64,000 bases of DNA, taken from assembly GCF_029852145.1 (NCBI RefSeq), contig NC_079974.1, forward strand, positions 6,343,501-6,407,500, given 5' to 3'. Positions 35,641-47,436 of the stretch are shown here, in pieces (within the stretch, counting starts at the first letter, position 1; each line of letters starts with the position of its first letter). The DNA is from Microplitis mediator (lineage: Eukaryota; Arthropoda; Insecta; Hymenoptera; Braconidae). The translations under genes were made by a program, and so were the position numbers. Under the pieces are notes generated by a model that did no database searches, had not been told where the DNA came from, and saw only the letters and a program-made list of their open reading frames with translations.

Positions 35641-36179
35641 TAGGGTGATTCATTTCCGCCAAAATTTTTTTTTTAAGTCCTCAAGCAAAATCTCAATCTA
35701 CATCGAAAAAAAAAAAATTCTCACCAAATATGAGCTCTTAAATCCAATGCTAAGTACTTGGCATTTAATTTCGAAGATTTCCCATTTAAAATACACGTAA
35801 ATTAAATTACTTTTTTTTTAACTTTCTAATACTCAGCTGCGTTTCATGATATCAAGGCGGTTTTGGTCGTAAATTTTAGGGAGTTTGGTGTTCTTCAAAA
35901 GTGCCCGTAGTTACTTAGCTGTAATTCTAGCTGTTTCACTTGTGTCCGTTGCGGAACTCATTTTTCCTATGAAATTGACCTTTATTGGCTTGCAGAACGT
36001 AAACCAATGAAAGCACACTAAAAATGTTAGTAGAAATTTTATTGAAAATTTTATTCCCTTCAAAAAAAGTGCTATGAGTCAAATCGCTAAGGTCCATAGT
36101 TTCCGAGTTATAATAATTTGAAAAATAAAATATCAATTGTAATTTTTTTTTTATATTATATTTAAAATGAATCACCCTA
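35641..36179. mobile_element. Small element, TAGGGTGATTCATTT ends
   Basis: Ends TAGGGTGATTCATTTC and AAAATGAATCACCCTA are exact inverted repeats of ~15 bp, TA-flanked. Only the termini are shared with the neighbours; the interior differs. No coding. Confidence 0.7.
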
Positions 36180-36186
36180 ATACATA

Positions 36187-37030
36187 CACTGTCAAAAATT
36201 CGCGGAGTGAATGCAGATTAAATCCAAAGTGAATGCGGAGTGAATGAATTTTTAATCATTCACTCCCCTTGAAGGGAAATTCACTCCGCAGGGGAGTTTT
36301 CGCGGAGTGGATAATTTTTTATTAATTTAATTCCTTCGGAGTGAAATTCACTCCGGACGGAAGTTTTAAAAATATTATTAATATAATATAACTCCATTAA
36401 GTAAAATCGAAATAAAAATTCTCGTATGACAGTACTGATCAACCGATACACACACCCTCACACACGCACCCACACATTTGTACAAACGCACACACCCGAT
36501 CAGACACATGCACACACCCGAACACACATACGCACACATTCACACACGCACGCACACATTCGCACACACCTGAACATACGCACACACACGCACACATCCA
36601 AACACATTCGCACAAACGTACACACCCGATCAGACACATGCACACACCCGAACACATATACGCACACATTCGCATAAATGCACACACCCGAACACACACA
36701 CGTACACATTTGCACACTCGCACGCGCATTCACGCACGCACGCACACACATCTGCAGACACGCCCACACAGACACCCGCACGCACGCACTCGCACTCGCA
36801 CACATACGCTGTTTAACAGTTTAATAAAAATTAATTTAAACGTTAAAACTCCAGACCGGAATGAATTAGGAGTGAATTAAAATCCGCATCACTCCACTAA
36901 AAAAAATTTCCAATTCACTCCGCATGCGGAGTAATTTTGTTTAAAACTCCTGAACTTCAAGTGGTGGAATGAATCCGGAGTGGATTCGGATTTAATTTCA
37001 ATCCGGATTCACTCCGGATTTTTTACAGTG
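36187..37030. mobile_element. TIR element with GGAGTGAAT repeats and a CA-rich core
   Basis: Termini CACTGTCAAAAATTCGCGGAGTGAAT and its inverted counterpart at 37000-37030 (ACTCCGGATTTTTTACAGTG) are flanked by TA. Subterminal regions repeat the GGAGTGAAT/ATTCACTCC motif on both strands. The centre (36446-36815) is a long CA/CG-alternating tract. No genuine coding. Confidence 0.7.
36446..36815. repeat. (CA)-rich alternating purine-pyrimidine tract
   Basis: Irregular ACAC/ACGC repeats that create spurious Thr/His- and Cys/Val-rich frames on several strands at once. Such tracts can adopt Z-DNA; that is general knowledge, not evidence of function here. Confidence 0.9.
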
Positions 37031-37084
37031 TAGATCTGATCATATTTAGGCTTATAAAAAATAATCATGTCTGTATTATTAAAA

Positions 37085-37670
37085 TGTTTCAGGAAAGTAA
37101 AGATTGGCTGAGAAAAATCGTAAAGAAAATGAAGACAGATAAAGAAAATGAGGAAGAAAAGTCAGAGAATAAAGAGGCGAAGGATTTGATGAAAACGATA
37201 AAAAAAAAATACTTAAAAATATTGGACAGGATAAAATTAACTTACTGAAATAATTATCAAACAAAATTGACGAAATTGACAAACAAGCCACAAACAAAAC
37301 GGACAGCAACACTGACATTACGGAGACGAAAAATGAAAAAAAGGAAGAAAAGAATATTAGAAAGAGAAAGAGAGAAAAGCCAGGAAGTACACTGAAAAGA
37401 CAGGAAAGGACATTTTCTTCAAGTGACGAGGAAATAGTGTGAGGATCAGGGGCACCAATTGATTTGATCAGACAGATAACGACGAAAAAGACAGCGAGAC
37501 TGACAGACAGAGACGAATATAAATTAAAAAAAGAAGACCTGATACTGGACCAACTGGAGACAGACAACTACATTTTACAGATTACGGACGTAGAAAAATT
37601 GAAACAATATTTGGAAGAAGACACATACAATTATTTATTAAAATATTTCATATTAAAAACTATTTAATTA
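37085..37670 (+). pseudogene. Degraded Lys/Glu-rich frame (LINE ORF1-like remnant)
   Basis: Lys/Glu/Arg-rich reading jumps between all plus frames: an opening ESKDWLRKIVKKMK block, a second frame around 37260-37440 (NIRKRKREKPGSTL), and a third 37464-37667 (ITDVEKLKQYLEEDTYNYLL). Codon style resembles the LINE ORF1 at 44.8-46.2 kb, but no conserved domain is visible. It lies between two CA-rich tracts. Confidence 0.35.
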
Positions 37671-37774
37671 ATTACAAAATAAATTATAAAATGACATAAA
37701 ACTAAATTAACAAAGAATTTTAATGATTTCTTCGATATCTTGTCGTTCCGTTAAGGGGTAAGCAAGAGTCGGCG

Positions 37775-38830
37775 AACTCGCACACAAATGCAGACTTATG
37801 CAAACACACACAATCGCGCACATACGTACTTGCATACACGTACACAGGCACGCACACGCAAACGTGCAATCAGACGCACACTCGCACATACACAAGTACA
37901 CAGACGCATACACACGCGCACTCGTACGCACACTTGCGCATACACTCATATACATAAAAGCACACGCACGCGCATTCGCACACGCGCAAACACACTCGCA
38001 CTGACACATACATATCCAACATACGCACACACTCGCAAGAACCCGTACACGATTACGCACACATGCAACCACGCATGCACACACGTGTGAATACATGCAG
38101 AGAACAACGCCCACATATGCACAAACACGAAAACAGGCGCACATACAAGAAGTAGCATACAAACAAACACTCGCACAGACTTACTATCACACATACATAA
38201 GCAATATACGCACACATGCACAAACACGCAAACGGATACACAAACACACCCACGGACGCACAAACACTCGCACACGATTGCGCACGCGGGGACACAATTT
38301 GACTCACCTATTTACGCACACACCCGCACGCACATTTGTACACACATGGACAAACCGAAAGCAAACACAGACACACACACAAACACAAACACATGCATGT
38401 GGAACACACGCACGCACACTCGCGCGCACACGAACAAGCGCGTACATACTCACAAGCACAAGCGAGAACATGCAAACACACTTGCGCACACATGCACATA
38501 CGAACTCGCACATGCACACCCACGCGTTCACACACGCGCACGCATACACACGCATACACGGAAAAACATGCACGCGTGAACACATTCGAACTCACACGTA
38601 CATGTGTACACACACACATTCGCACCTGCACACACGCAAACAATGCATACAAGCGCGCACGCATGCACACCCACGTCCTCGCGCGCATACTTACAAATGG
38701 CCACACGCACGCCCGCGTACCATGCATACACAGGATAACACACGCGCACTCGCAGCTACACTAAATCACACTCGCGCAAAGACTCGTAAATATACGCGCT
38801 CATTAACTCTTACACACATCCAGTCGAACC
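37775..38830. repeat. ~1-kb CA/CG-rich tract
   Basis: Continuous ACACGCAC-type sequence. The overlapping frames up to 249 residues on both strands are artefacts of the repeat. Confidence 0.9.
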
Positions 38831-38839
38831 AAAATAATC

Positions 38840-40560
38840 GGTAGCTAATACCGATTATTTTTTTTCGGGCGGGTGCGTGTATTCTCTTATCAGCTGAGAT
38901 AAGTAGATATTTTTCGGAAGAATTGGGAGAAGACTATCATAACACTCATCTCGGACAGACAGGTGACAATGCGCGCACGACTTTGCTATACCGAAAGAAA
39001 TGAAAAAAATTTTCTTAGCAGTAGTACAGCTGCATGTGAGGATTCATCAGCTAAAACAGAGAAATATTTTTTAAAAGAATGGGTCAAAAGTTTAGTTGTT
39101 TACCTGTTTCAGACAGCCGGATTCTGAGGGTACTTAGCTCTCGCACATACACGCGATCACACAAGCACACACACAAGTGCACACAAACTCGCGCACAGAT
39201 ACGTGCATTTGTGCATACAGACACACAAACAGGTACAGAAATTCACACACGCGCACACGTGTACTTACATTCACACACACCTACACGCACAATCACAAAC
39301 ATGAACAAAAGCACACACACTAGAGTACAAATGAGCTTGCACATACACACGCACACACTCGCGCAGAACACACTCGGAAACACTAGCTCATGTACTAATG
39401 TACTATGTACTACACGCACACACACACGCATTCATGCACACATGCACACACACACACGCAATCATACACACATCCAATAGAACCGAAATAATCAGTAGCT
39501 AATACCGATAACAAGTCTTCGTCCAGTTGCGTGTATTCATGAATCAGCTGAGAAAGATATTTTTCGATGGAATTGGTCAAAAGTCTAGCGTTGCACCCGT
39601 TTCGGACAGACGGATAAGAAAAGTACGCAAAACTTGACTACACAAGAAAAAAAAATGAATAATTTATTCTGAAGCAGAACAAGTGTATTAATACATGAGC
39701 TTAGATACAGGGAATTTTTTTCGATAAAGTTAGTCAACAGTTCAGCGACGCACCCGTGCCGGACCGACAGGTAAGAGTGGTACGCAAAAGTTTACCACAT
39801 CGAAAAAAAATCAACAGCTATCTCAGCAGTTGTAACGTTGCGTGTATTCATTAGTCAGCTGAGATAAGAAAAAGTTTTTCGATGGAGTTGGTCGAAAGTT
39901 GAGATTTCTACCCGTTCCGGGCAAACAGGTAAGATAAGTACGCAAGACTTTACTCCACTGAAAAAAAATTTCAAAATTTTCTTAGCGGTCATACCGTTGC
40001 GCGCATTTGTTCATCAGCTGAAATAAGGGGATATTTTTCTGTGGAGTTGGTCAAAGGTTGAGTTTTCTACCTGTTCCTAACAAACGGGTGAGATAACTAC
40101 GCAAGACTTTACTACACTGAAAAAAAATTCAAAAATTTTCTTAGCGGTCATACCGTTGCGCGTATTTGTTCATCAGCTGAGATAGGGGGATTTTTTTTCG
40201 ATGGAGTATGTCAACAGTTTAGCGTTGCATCCGTTTTAGACAGATGGGTGAGAATAGTACGCACGATTTCATCCAGTAGGACCTTGCTATACGTCGATTA
40301 ATGTTGCTTTAAAAGTATTGCGATACATGGTTTACAAATAAGTCAGGAACATAGTCTTATAACGAGGTCCGATCGTACAGCACAAAAAAAAAATAAATAA
40401 ATAATAATCTCTTAGAAATTTTAAAGTTTTACCCATTCATTTATCAGCCTAGATAGGTTACTTCTCTTTATAAGCAATTATTATATTCAGAATTTTTATC
40501 CGTCTTGATCAAACGGGCTAACGAGGTACGCAAACATTCAGTACATCTTTATTTTATTTA
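38840..40560. repeat. ~158-bp satellite-like tandem array, interrupted
   Basis: The motif TCATCAGCTGAGATAAG with a following ATATTTTTCGATGGA(G/A)TTGGTC block recurs at about 38891, 39044, 39548, 39694, 39855, 40016 and 40174. Neighbouring spacings are 146-161 bp. Each unit also has CCCGTTCCGGACAGACAGGT-like and GTACGCAAGACTTTA-like blocks. A CA-rich tract (39130-39480) splits the array. Confidence 0.7.
39130..39480. repeat. CA/CG-rich tract inside the 158-bp array
   Basis: Same composition as the tracts at 36.4 and 37.8 kb. It is followed by TAGAACCGAAATAATC(A)GTAGC, also found after the 37.8-kb tract, so tract plus flank appears to be one repeating module. Confidence 0.8.
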
Positions 40561-40965
40561 AAATTTTTTATTTCTACGCTTTTTCAATCTTTCCTTGTTT
40601 AAAATCGTTTTTCGTTCTGTTCTGGCCATCTATTATTCATTTTCTGAACTTGCAATCTCCGTTTTCGGCAAAACTATCCCGACCCACCTTGTAATTAATT
40701 ATTATTTTAATTGAACTATCGAATAATTTAAATACATTCTGATAGTCGAAATTGATGATAAGTTGTCATCAACCTACTACCCCAACTTGTTACAATGCTG
40801 AATGTAATAAGTTGATGACAATTTTAACGTCAACTTGCATACAACAGTCAAGTTTCGGTCATTTATGTCAACTTGCTGACTACCAGAATATATATTTTTA
40901 TGATTCTGATTTTACCGTCACTAATGATTAGATGTTTTGATCATTACTTCAATGTTTAATCTTAA

Positions 40966-43774
40966 GGGGGTATTCTGGTTTAGAAGCCCGAATTTCAGGT
41001 ATTTTTTCGGACGCGATAAAAAAAAAAAAAAAATTATTTTTACCATCCATTTTTTTATAAGCTTCTTATCGATATTTTAAAAATACAAAACATTAATAAT
41101 ATAAGAAAAAAAATTAAATTTCAAAAAACTGCAGGTCGGCGCAGTGGGGACTGATGGAAAAATGGCTTGTCCTGGTGTGCAAGATATAAATCCTTCCCAT
41201 GACCTGACATGGGAATCCATGAATAATTCGTAATGAGGAAGAGTGTAGTTATCGCACTACGAAACGTTTTTGAAAAAAAAAATTTTTTTTCACAAAATGG
41301 CGGTGGTTTGAAAAAAAAGTTTCGTATTTTCCCTGTTTTTTTGTCGTTCGGAATTTTTTAAAAATACAAAAAAACAAAATTTTTTTTAAACCTTTTTGTA
41401 GTGCGATACTATAATGTATCAAGAAGCTCTGTGTAAAATTTCAAGTGAATCGGTTGAGTAGAATTAAAAATATCATGCACACCGTTTCCAGAAAAGTAGT
41501 TACGAGAAAAAGGAGTTTAAAGTTTGAGGACTAATCGCGCGCAGTCGGAGTCGTTTACTGACGTTTTATACTCACTTGTTATTAATCAGCTATCCCTGCT
41601 CCGTACAAAGTACCTTCTTCGACTTCAAATGTCATGTTGAGTGAAGCTCTTTCAGATGATTTAGTAGTTCTAGCTTCCTTGGAAGCCTCAGTAGCTCGTA
41701 CCTCGGACCTGTTAATTCGGACTTGATCACGTTTGTTCACGAATGCGTGAGATTCTGGCCCAATTGTTATTCCCATTGATGATAAAATCTTTAAAACTGG
41801 TAAAAATCCTTCATTAAATATACATACCGCAATGAAAGTAGCAATTTCAATTGTATGGGTACCGGCATGAATATGCTTGGGTGCGAAAGTCCAGATGAGC
41901 GAATTTAAAGACTCGTTATTATTCTGAGTTTCTGAGCTCAAGCATCTTTCCAGCAAGCTTTCTGAAGACAAATCTTCGTATATTGGCTTAATAACTTTCT
42001 GAACTGCTTCAGTTAAAGGAGGATTATTATGCTGAAATTCATCCAGAGTTTCTTCAGCTTCAGCGACCTGCCACTTACACCAACTCGATGAACCCTGCGG
42101 ACAAAAGTGATGTTGTGGATTAGAGTCCGTAGAAATTTTATGAAAATAAGTAGCCCATACCTCATTTTTCATATTTTCTACGGACTCTGGATTTCTTCGA
42201 ATGGCTAAACCATAATAGAGACTTAGCTCATTTATAACTTTATCAGTTAGCTTTCCAGGACCTTTACCACCAATACCAGTATTATTTTTTTTGCTTTCCG
42301 CAAACGGGACCCCATCCTCTTCTGGACATGACCTACACACTCTTTTTTTATGACTACAGGATCACCATCGTATGGGTTTATATTAAGAATCCCTTTAAAA
42401 GTTTTAGAGTCACCGTCACCGATGTATTTGACAAGCTTTACCCCTTGTTTTTCCGCCGAACGACTAAACATTTCAACGACCGAATCCACTTCCATTTTAC
42501 CGGAACTTCCTTTATGATTGATAGTGCACGTATCTTGATGCTCTTCGTACCAATCATTATAAGCTTCAATGTCTGAATTTTTTTTACCTTTCCATAAATT
42601 ACATCCTTGGCAGAAGCTTGATTTTACTACAGTATCAAAAACCTTTTTACTGTATTTTTCGACTAGAGTAGTAACTCCAAACAGTGAGTTGAAACCGCGC
42701 TTCTTCCACGTCCCGTCACCTGACACAGTAAGATGCGTGGAGTCAGTATCAGGTTCATGCTTTTGCATCAATTCTTTTTCTTCCTCAACAGCTTTGGAAA
42801 TAACAGATTCGTATACTGAAGATGCTGCCTTATACAGTTGGTCCATACAAAGGTAATACATACTTATTGATACCCCGTGGCAAATATCCATCATGCTACA
42901 AAAGATATTTATACCTTCTCTCCCAACCCCTAAAAGTCTCATTACAGCAACAATTCTACGATTAATTTCAAAAGCTTTATTGATAAATGGTGATGAATTG
43001 ATATAACGTTCATTTGGACAACTACACTTCAATGTGATCTGGAATCCCAATCCACGTGCTGCAGTTCGCGAAAAATTTATACTTTTCTTGCATGTACTAC
43101 ACACAATCACTGAAGATAAAGCCGTAAACACTGAAAAAAATTCCAAGATACAATACCCGCATGTATTTCCAATTATAACATCTTCTGTCGTTGACTTGTG
43201 TAGCTTAGCTGCAGAGGCACTTGCAAAGCTAGTATCCGACTTCCTGCGACCCAAATTACATGGAGGTTTACGTTTCCTCGTTCTACATGCACGAAGACTC
43301 GTACCTCGACTATATTTTCTGTCCATTTCGCACTAATTAATTAAATTTTACACTAAAAACATATTTTTTCACGTCACTGATTTCAGAATACTTACGTTTG
43401 TACAGCGAGATAGTCGAAACAAAACTGAACTTAACTGATCACTTAGTTTAAATATATTTTAACTAAATTGGTTAAAACGAACACCCAGTTCCCGAGTAGT
43501 TAATTCTGAGAAATATACATCGAGTGAAGAAAATACATCGAGTACAAAAGACCTTGGCGGCCAGAGCGCCAGAGTTAGCCGATCGTCTATTGTTTGCTCG
43601 CGCGACCCGGCTGCGAAACGGTTTTGTCGGCGCGTCACAAAATGAACTGTAACTCCGAAAATAATTCGAATTTCGAAAAATCCTTTTAGGGACATTTTCT
43701 TGAAGGGTTATACTATGAAAATATGCAAAAAAAAAAAAATCGATTTTTTCGAATTTCTAAACCAGAATACCCCC
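40966..43774. mobile_element. TTAA-flanked Kolobok/Mutator-like DNA transposon
   Basis: Perfect 20-bp TIRs GGGGGTATTCTGGTTTAGAA at both ends, each directly flanked by TTAA (40962-40965 and 43775-43778), the expected 4-bp target duplication. One transposase gene on the minus strand fills the centre. Size (2.8 kb), target site and transposase motifs agree. Confidence 0.85.
41582..43326 (-). pseudogene. Mutator/Kolobok-type DDE transposase, one frameshift
   Basis: Intronless, ATG at 43326, stop at 41582. The N-terminal ~130 residues hold a Cys-rich region (CGYC, CSTCKKS, LKCSCPNE), likely DNA binding. The catalytic core shows DGTWKKRGF (first Asp), a Cys/His insertion CQGCNLWKGK, YIGDGDSKTFKGI (second Asp), KKECVGHVQKRMGSRLR, and after the frame change NNNESLNSLIWTFAPK (third acidic residue). 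The frame shifts at an 8-T run (42285-42292); from there the second frame runs to 41582. The rest is open, so the copy is young or the shift is a sequencing error. Active-site assignments follow the Mutator-like transposase family. Confidence 0.85.
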
Positions 43775-43779
43775 TTAAA

Positions 43780-44330
43780 TAAAAAAAGCAGGTAATTATA
43801 ATTTATATTTAAATTAATTTCAATGAAAATCAATGTATTCGAATGAATATCGATGTATTTCAAACAGCTGGGATTTTATAGCCGATAATTAAAATACAAT
43901 GTTAGTTAAATTTTTTACTCATAGATGGCGCTATTTGATTTGTCTAAACTTTCGCGCGCAAATTTTTTCTAAGAATAAATTAATTCATTTTTAATTAATC
44001 TATGAATGCAAAATTATGATTACGATAATATGTAATGCTGTTAATTCATATTTTCATATTATTTTTGTAAAACATCGTTTAAATCAATTTCTTTAAAAAT
44101 GTAAACAAACCAGCATGGTTTGTTACCCACGTGCTCATACTGACCAACAATAAAGTTATAGAAATTTCTGCGATTGGTCAAGAAAAATCAATTTTTTATT
44201 CCGATTGGTCCTTTATTTTTTTTTTTGTCTCACATATGAGATTTTAGAAAGTGTGGGGGGAAGAGGGTTAGTTTCATGTAAAAACTTGGCAAGATAGACA
44301 TAGGGTGTTAAGTGCGCATATCAAATAATA
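43780..44330. other. Non-coding spacer, possible promoter region
   Basis: No gene recognised. The part up to 44330 contains no strong repeat and lies upstream of a candidate 5' exon ending at 44422. Confidence 0.3.
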
Positions 44331-44591
44331 ACGTGACAAGTTTTGTTCTTTTGTGAAAATTTTTTGGAATTATTGGTTAAAAAATCAATTAAAATTTTTA
44401 AAAGGTCATCATTTAAAACAAAGTAAGTAATTAAAAAAATTATTTTTTTCATATTAATAATTAAACATGTTTTTTTTTTCTTTCTAAATAATTATGTTTA
44501 AATATTACAATAATTAGATGGAAAATTAATGTTTTCTTTACATAATTAGAAGAAAAATTAACTTTAAAAAAATTTCTTTTAGATTAATAAA

Positions 44592-44604
44592 TACTTTATA
44601 ATTA
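44592..44604. repeat. LINE target-site duplication, left copy
   Basis: TACTTTATAATTA, identical to 61617-61629. Confidence 0.8.
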
Positions 44605-44831
44605 AAGAAGCGTCGCTAGGTGGCGGAGTGAACGGACGCATAAAACGCGTGCTAGAGTAAAAATATAATAATATTCATAAATTTGTAAAGCGAAAAATTT
44701 GTAAAAAAGCGAAAATAAAGAGCACAAATTGATAAAGCGACGAAAAAATAAAAAAAGAGTGAAAAACGGTAGTGAAAAACATACGAAAAAGAAAAAGTGT
44801 AAAGCAAAGAAATTTAAAGGTTGGAATAAAG

Positions 44832-46171
44832 ATGGCAGGCAGAGGGGCCAGAGGGAAGTACAACACGAGAAGCAGAAGCCAGGTGGATATAAGGAGATAC
44901 GGATTGATAGATAATGAGAGCACGACAGAGGTCGAAAACAGAAGCATAAATGATATGACAAATGATGAATTCGAAAAAACAAATGGGGCAGCAGTAGTAC
45001 ATCAAGATGCGCGGGAAAACATTGATGCGGAAAAAAAGGAGGGAAATGAGAAAGACAGCGATGGAGCGGAAAGTAGGAAAGATGAAAACTCGCAGGGTAA
45101 CCAAACTCTAAGTAGTATAGACGAAATGATGGTAGATGGCGCAGAGGAGAAAATAACAGGCGCGGAGATTGAAAAAGTTGCGGAGTACATACTAGAGAAT
45201 ATAGTAAGTGAAAACAAAAGGAAGGAAATGGAATGGGAACTAATGCTGAGCAACACTTTGAACGACATCGTGGAATTCAGCAAAATAGGAAACAACAAAT
45301 TAATAAAGAAGCTAGAGGAAATACAAATAAATTGTGAAAAAAAAGCGGAAAATTGCGAATACTATAAAGAAAGCGAGAGAAAAACAAGAGAAGGACTGAA
45401 AGCGGAAAAAAGAAAGTGGGACGAGGAAAGAGAAGTTTTGACAGAGCGATGTCTAAAGGCGGAAAAAAAGTGAGAGAATTAGAGTGCAAAATAGGAAATG
45501 CAAGTGAATCGAATACAGAAGGACAAGAAAAAACAAAAAATAATAATCAATACAGTAATGCGGACTATGTACAGAGAACTTTTACTCAAGACCTATTGCG
45601 AGACGTGAAAGTGAGAGATGATCCTGAAAAAAGAAAAAGATGGAACATAGTGACAAGTACTCCGGCAAGAAATGTAAATGATGAGAGAAAGCAAAATGAA
45701 GGCATCAATAACAAAGCGAGTGTCGAGGAACCAAGACTTCTAACAGAAAGCGAAGTACAGGAAGAATTAAGAAGAAGAAATAAAAAAAAGTTGATCGTAA
45801 GAATACAGCACAAATGTAAAAGCAATGAAGAAGCAATACGAGTGGTAGAAGAAAAACTTGGATACAGGGTAGACTGGAATACGGTCGGAAGAAGCGAAGA
45901 AGGTTTAATTACGTTAAAGCTCAGCACTTTGGAAGAAAAAAGAAATTTAGTAACGAAAGAATGGAAATTAAAAGGAACAGACGTGTTCATTGATGATGAA
46001 CTGACTGAAAGAGAGAGAGAGATTGGAAAATGGCTGAAAGAAATCGAAAAAAAGGAAAGAATGAAAGGAACTATGGCTAAAACGGGATACATGAAAATCT
46101 GTATTAACTACAACTGGCTAGTGTGGGATGACAAGAAGGGTTTAATAAAGAATACAGATAAGAACAAATGA
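44832..46171 (+). pseudogene. LINE ORF1 protein
   Basis: The likely start is ATG 44832 (MAGRGARGKYNTRSRSQ); upstream codons to 44772 are also open. A long charged coiled-coil-like region is followed by a conserved C-terminal part with KKLIVRIQHK and FIDDELTEREREIGKWLKEI, and TGYMKICINYNWLVWDDK. ORF1 proteins bind element RNA. The frame shifts once at a 7-A run (45463-45469), where the first frame ends at 45473 and the second goes on to 46171. Programmed slippage is possible, but an indel is simpler. Confidence 0.75.
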
Positions 46172-46231
46172 AATAAAAAAGCAAAATCAATCAGGGAAGG
46201 GGATAAGCAAAAAAGAAGTCACAAGAGAGCA

Positions 46232-46621
46232 GTGATAATAAAAAATGAGTGCAACAAATATGGAGTAGGTGAGGAAAGCATAAGGAAGAAGACAAATGAG
46301 AACAATAATAAAAATAAAGCCAATAAAAAAAGCGAGAGTGAAAACAAAAAAGAAAACAGAAGTGTAAAAGAAAAAGTCAACGCGGAAAACGAAAAATACA
46401 TTAAAGTAATGTGCTGGAATATAGCAGGTATGAAGGAATATAGTGATATTAATAAATTGGTGGAAAAGTATGATGTAGTGTCCCTGATTGAGACTTGGGT
46501 GGAGGAAAAAGACATTGAGAAAGTAAAAGGAAGCTTAAGTAGTGAAATAAGATGGTGGTTTAAACCGGCAGTGAGAAAAGAAGGATGTACAAGAGGAAGA
46601 GCGAGCAGTGGACATATCACG
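46232..46621 (+). pseudogene. LINE ORF2, N-terminal endonuclease part
   Basis: Charged linker, then KVMCWNIAGMKEY and LIETWVEEKD, the first motifs of an APE-like endonuclease (metal-binding Asn and Glu). The domain is cut at 46621 by the DNA transposon and resumes at 54272. Frame and charge agree with the later part. Confidence 0.8.
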
Positions 46622-46635
46622 TTACAGATGCCATA

Positions 46636-47080
46636 AGGGCATATAACATGTTATATGCCCTTATGGCACCCCGGAACCATAAGGGCATATAAATTGTTTT
46701 TTTTTGCATTTCTGCACATTTCGGACGAAAATACATCGATTCCCGAAAAAAAATTTTTTTATATGCCCTTATGGCTCCCGGGACCCACCTCGGATGCCAT
46801 AAGGGCATATAAAAAAAATTCTGTTATTTTTTCTAAGTCCAAGAAAATTTTTAGTTAGGCGAAAATTTTTTTTTTGCATTTCTACACGTTTCATACAAAA
46901 GTACGTTGATTCCCGAAAAAAATTTTTTTTGCTACGCCCTTATGGCTCCCGGGACTCACCTCGGATGCCATAAGGGCGTATCAAAAAAATTTTTTTTCAG
47001 GAATTGATGTATTTTTGTCCGAAATGTGCAGAAATGCAAAAAAAAATTTTTCCCTATATCAAAAATTTTTTTGTGAAACT
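46636..47080. repeat. Left subterminal repeat array
   Basis: Three to four copies of ATATGCCCTTATGGC and its complement, alternating with the CATTTCTGCACATTTCGGAC block. Short frames such as MPLWHPRW are translations of this repeat. Confidence 0.8.
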
Positions 47081-47436
47081 TTTGAAGAAAAAAATTTTTT
47101 AAATTTTAAGTTCCCGTTTGTGTCATACTTCGAGTTCTCAGTGAAGTCAATTTTAACATAAAACAATTCATTTAAGGGATACAGTTATGGTCTTAAATTA
47201 TAAACCTTGTAAGTTATCAAATATTGAAACTGAGTCAAGAAGATGGGAATTTGAATTCGAAAATTGAATATTAACACTGAATGGTTTTATTACTCTCTTT
47301 AGTGTTATTCAAATCAATTCATTTATAAATTTAATACCATTTAACAATTTTTTAATTATAATATATTTCTTGGCCATTATTAATTTTTCATTATTTTCTA
47401 CACCGAGAAATAATCTAAATTTAAAAATTTCTTAAT

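Noticed and set aside
36426..36880. Frames of 80-101 residues on both strands
   Set aside because: Same (CA)n artefact inside the 36187-37030 element.
37775..38830. Several long overlapping frames on both strands, up to 249 residues
   Set aside because: They are Thr/His/Arg- or Cys/Val-rich translations of a CA/CG repeat, open in many frames at once; no real protein signal.
45586..46092. 168-residue minus-strand frame
   Set aside because: Antisense shadow of LINE ORF1.
46617..46858. MPLWHP-type frames on both strands, also at 53853-54281
   Set aside because: Translations of the subterminal GCCATAAGGGCATAT arrays.
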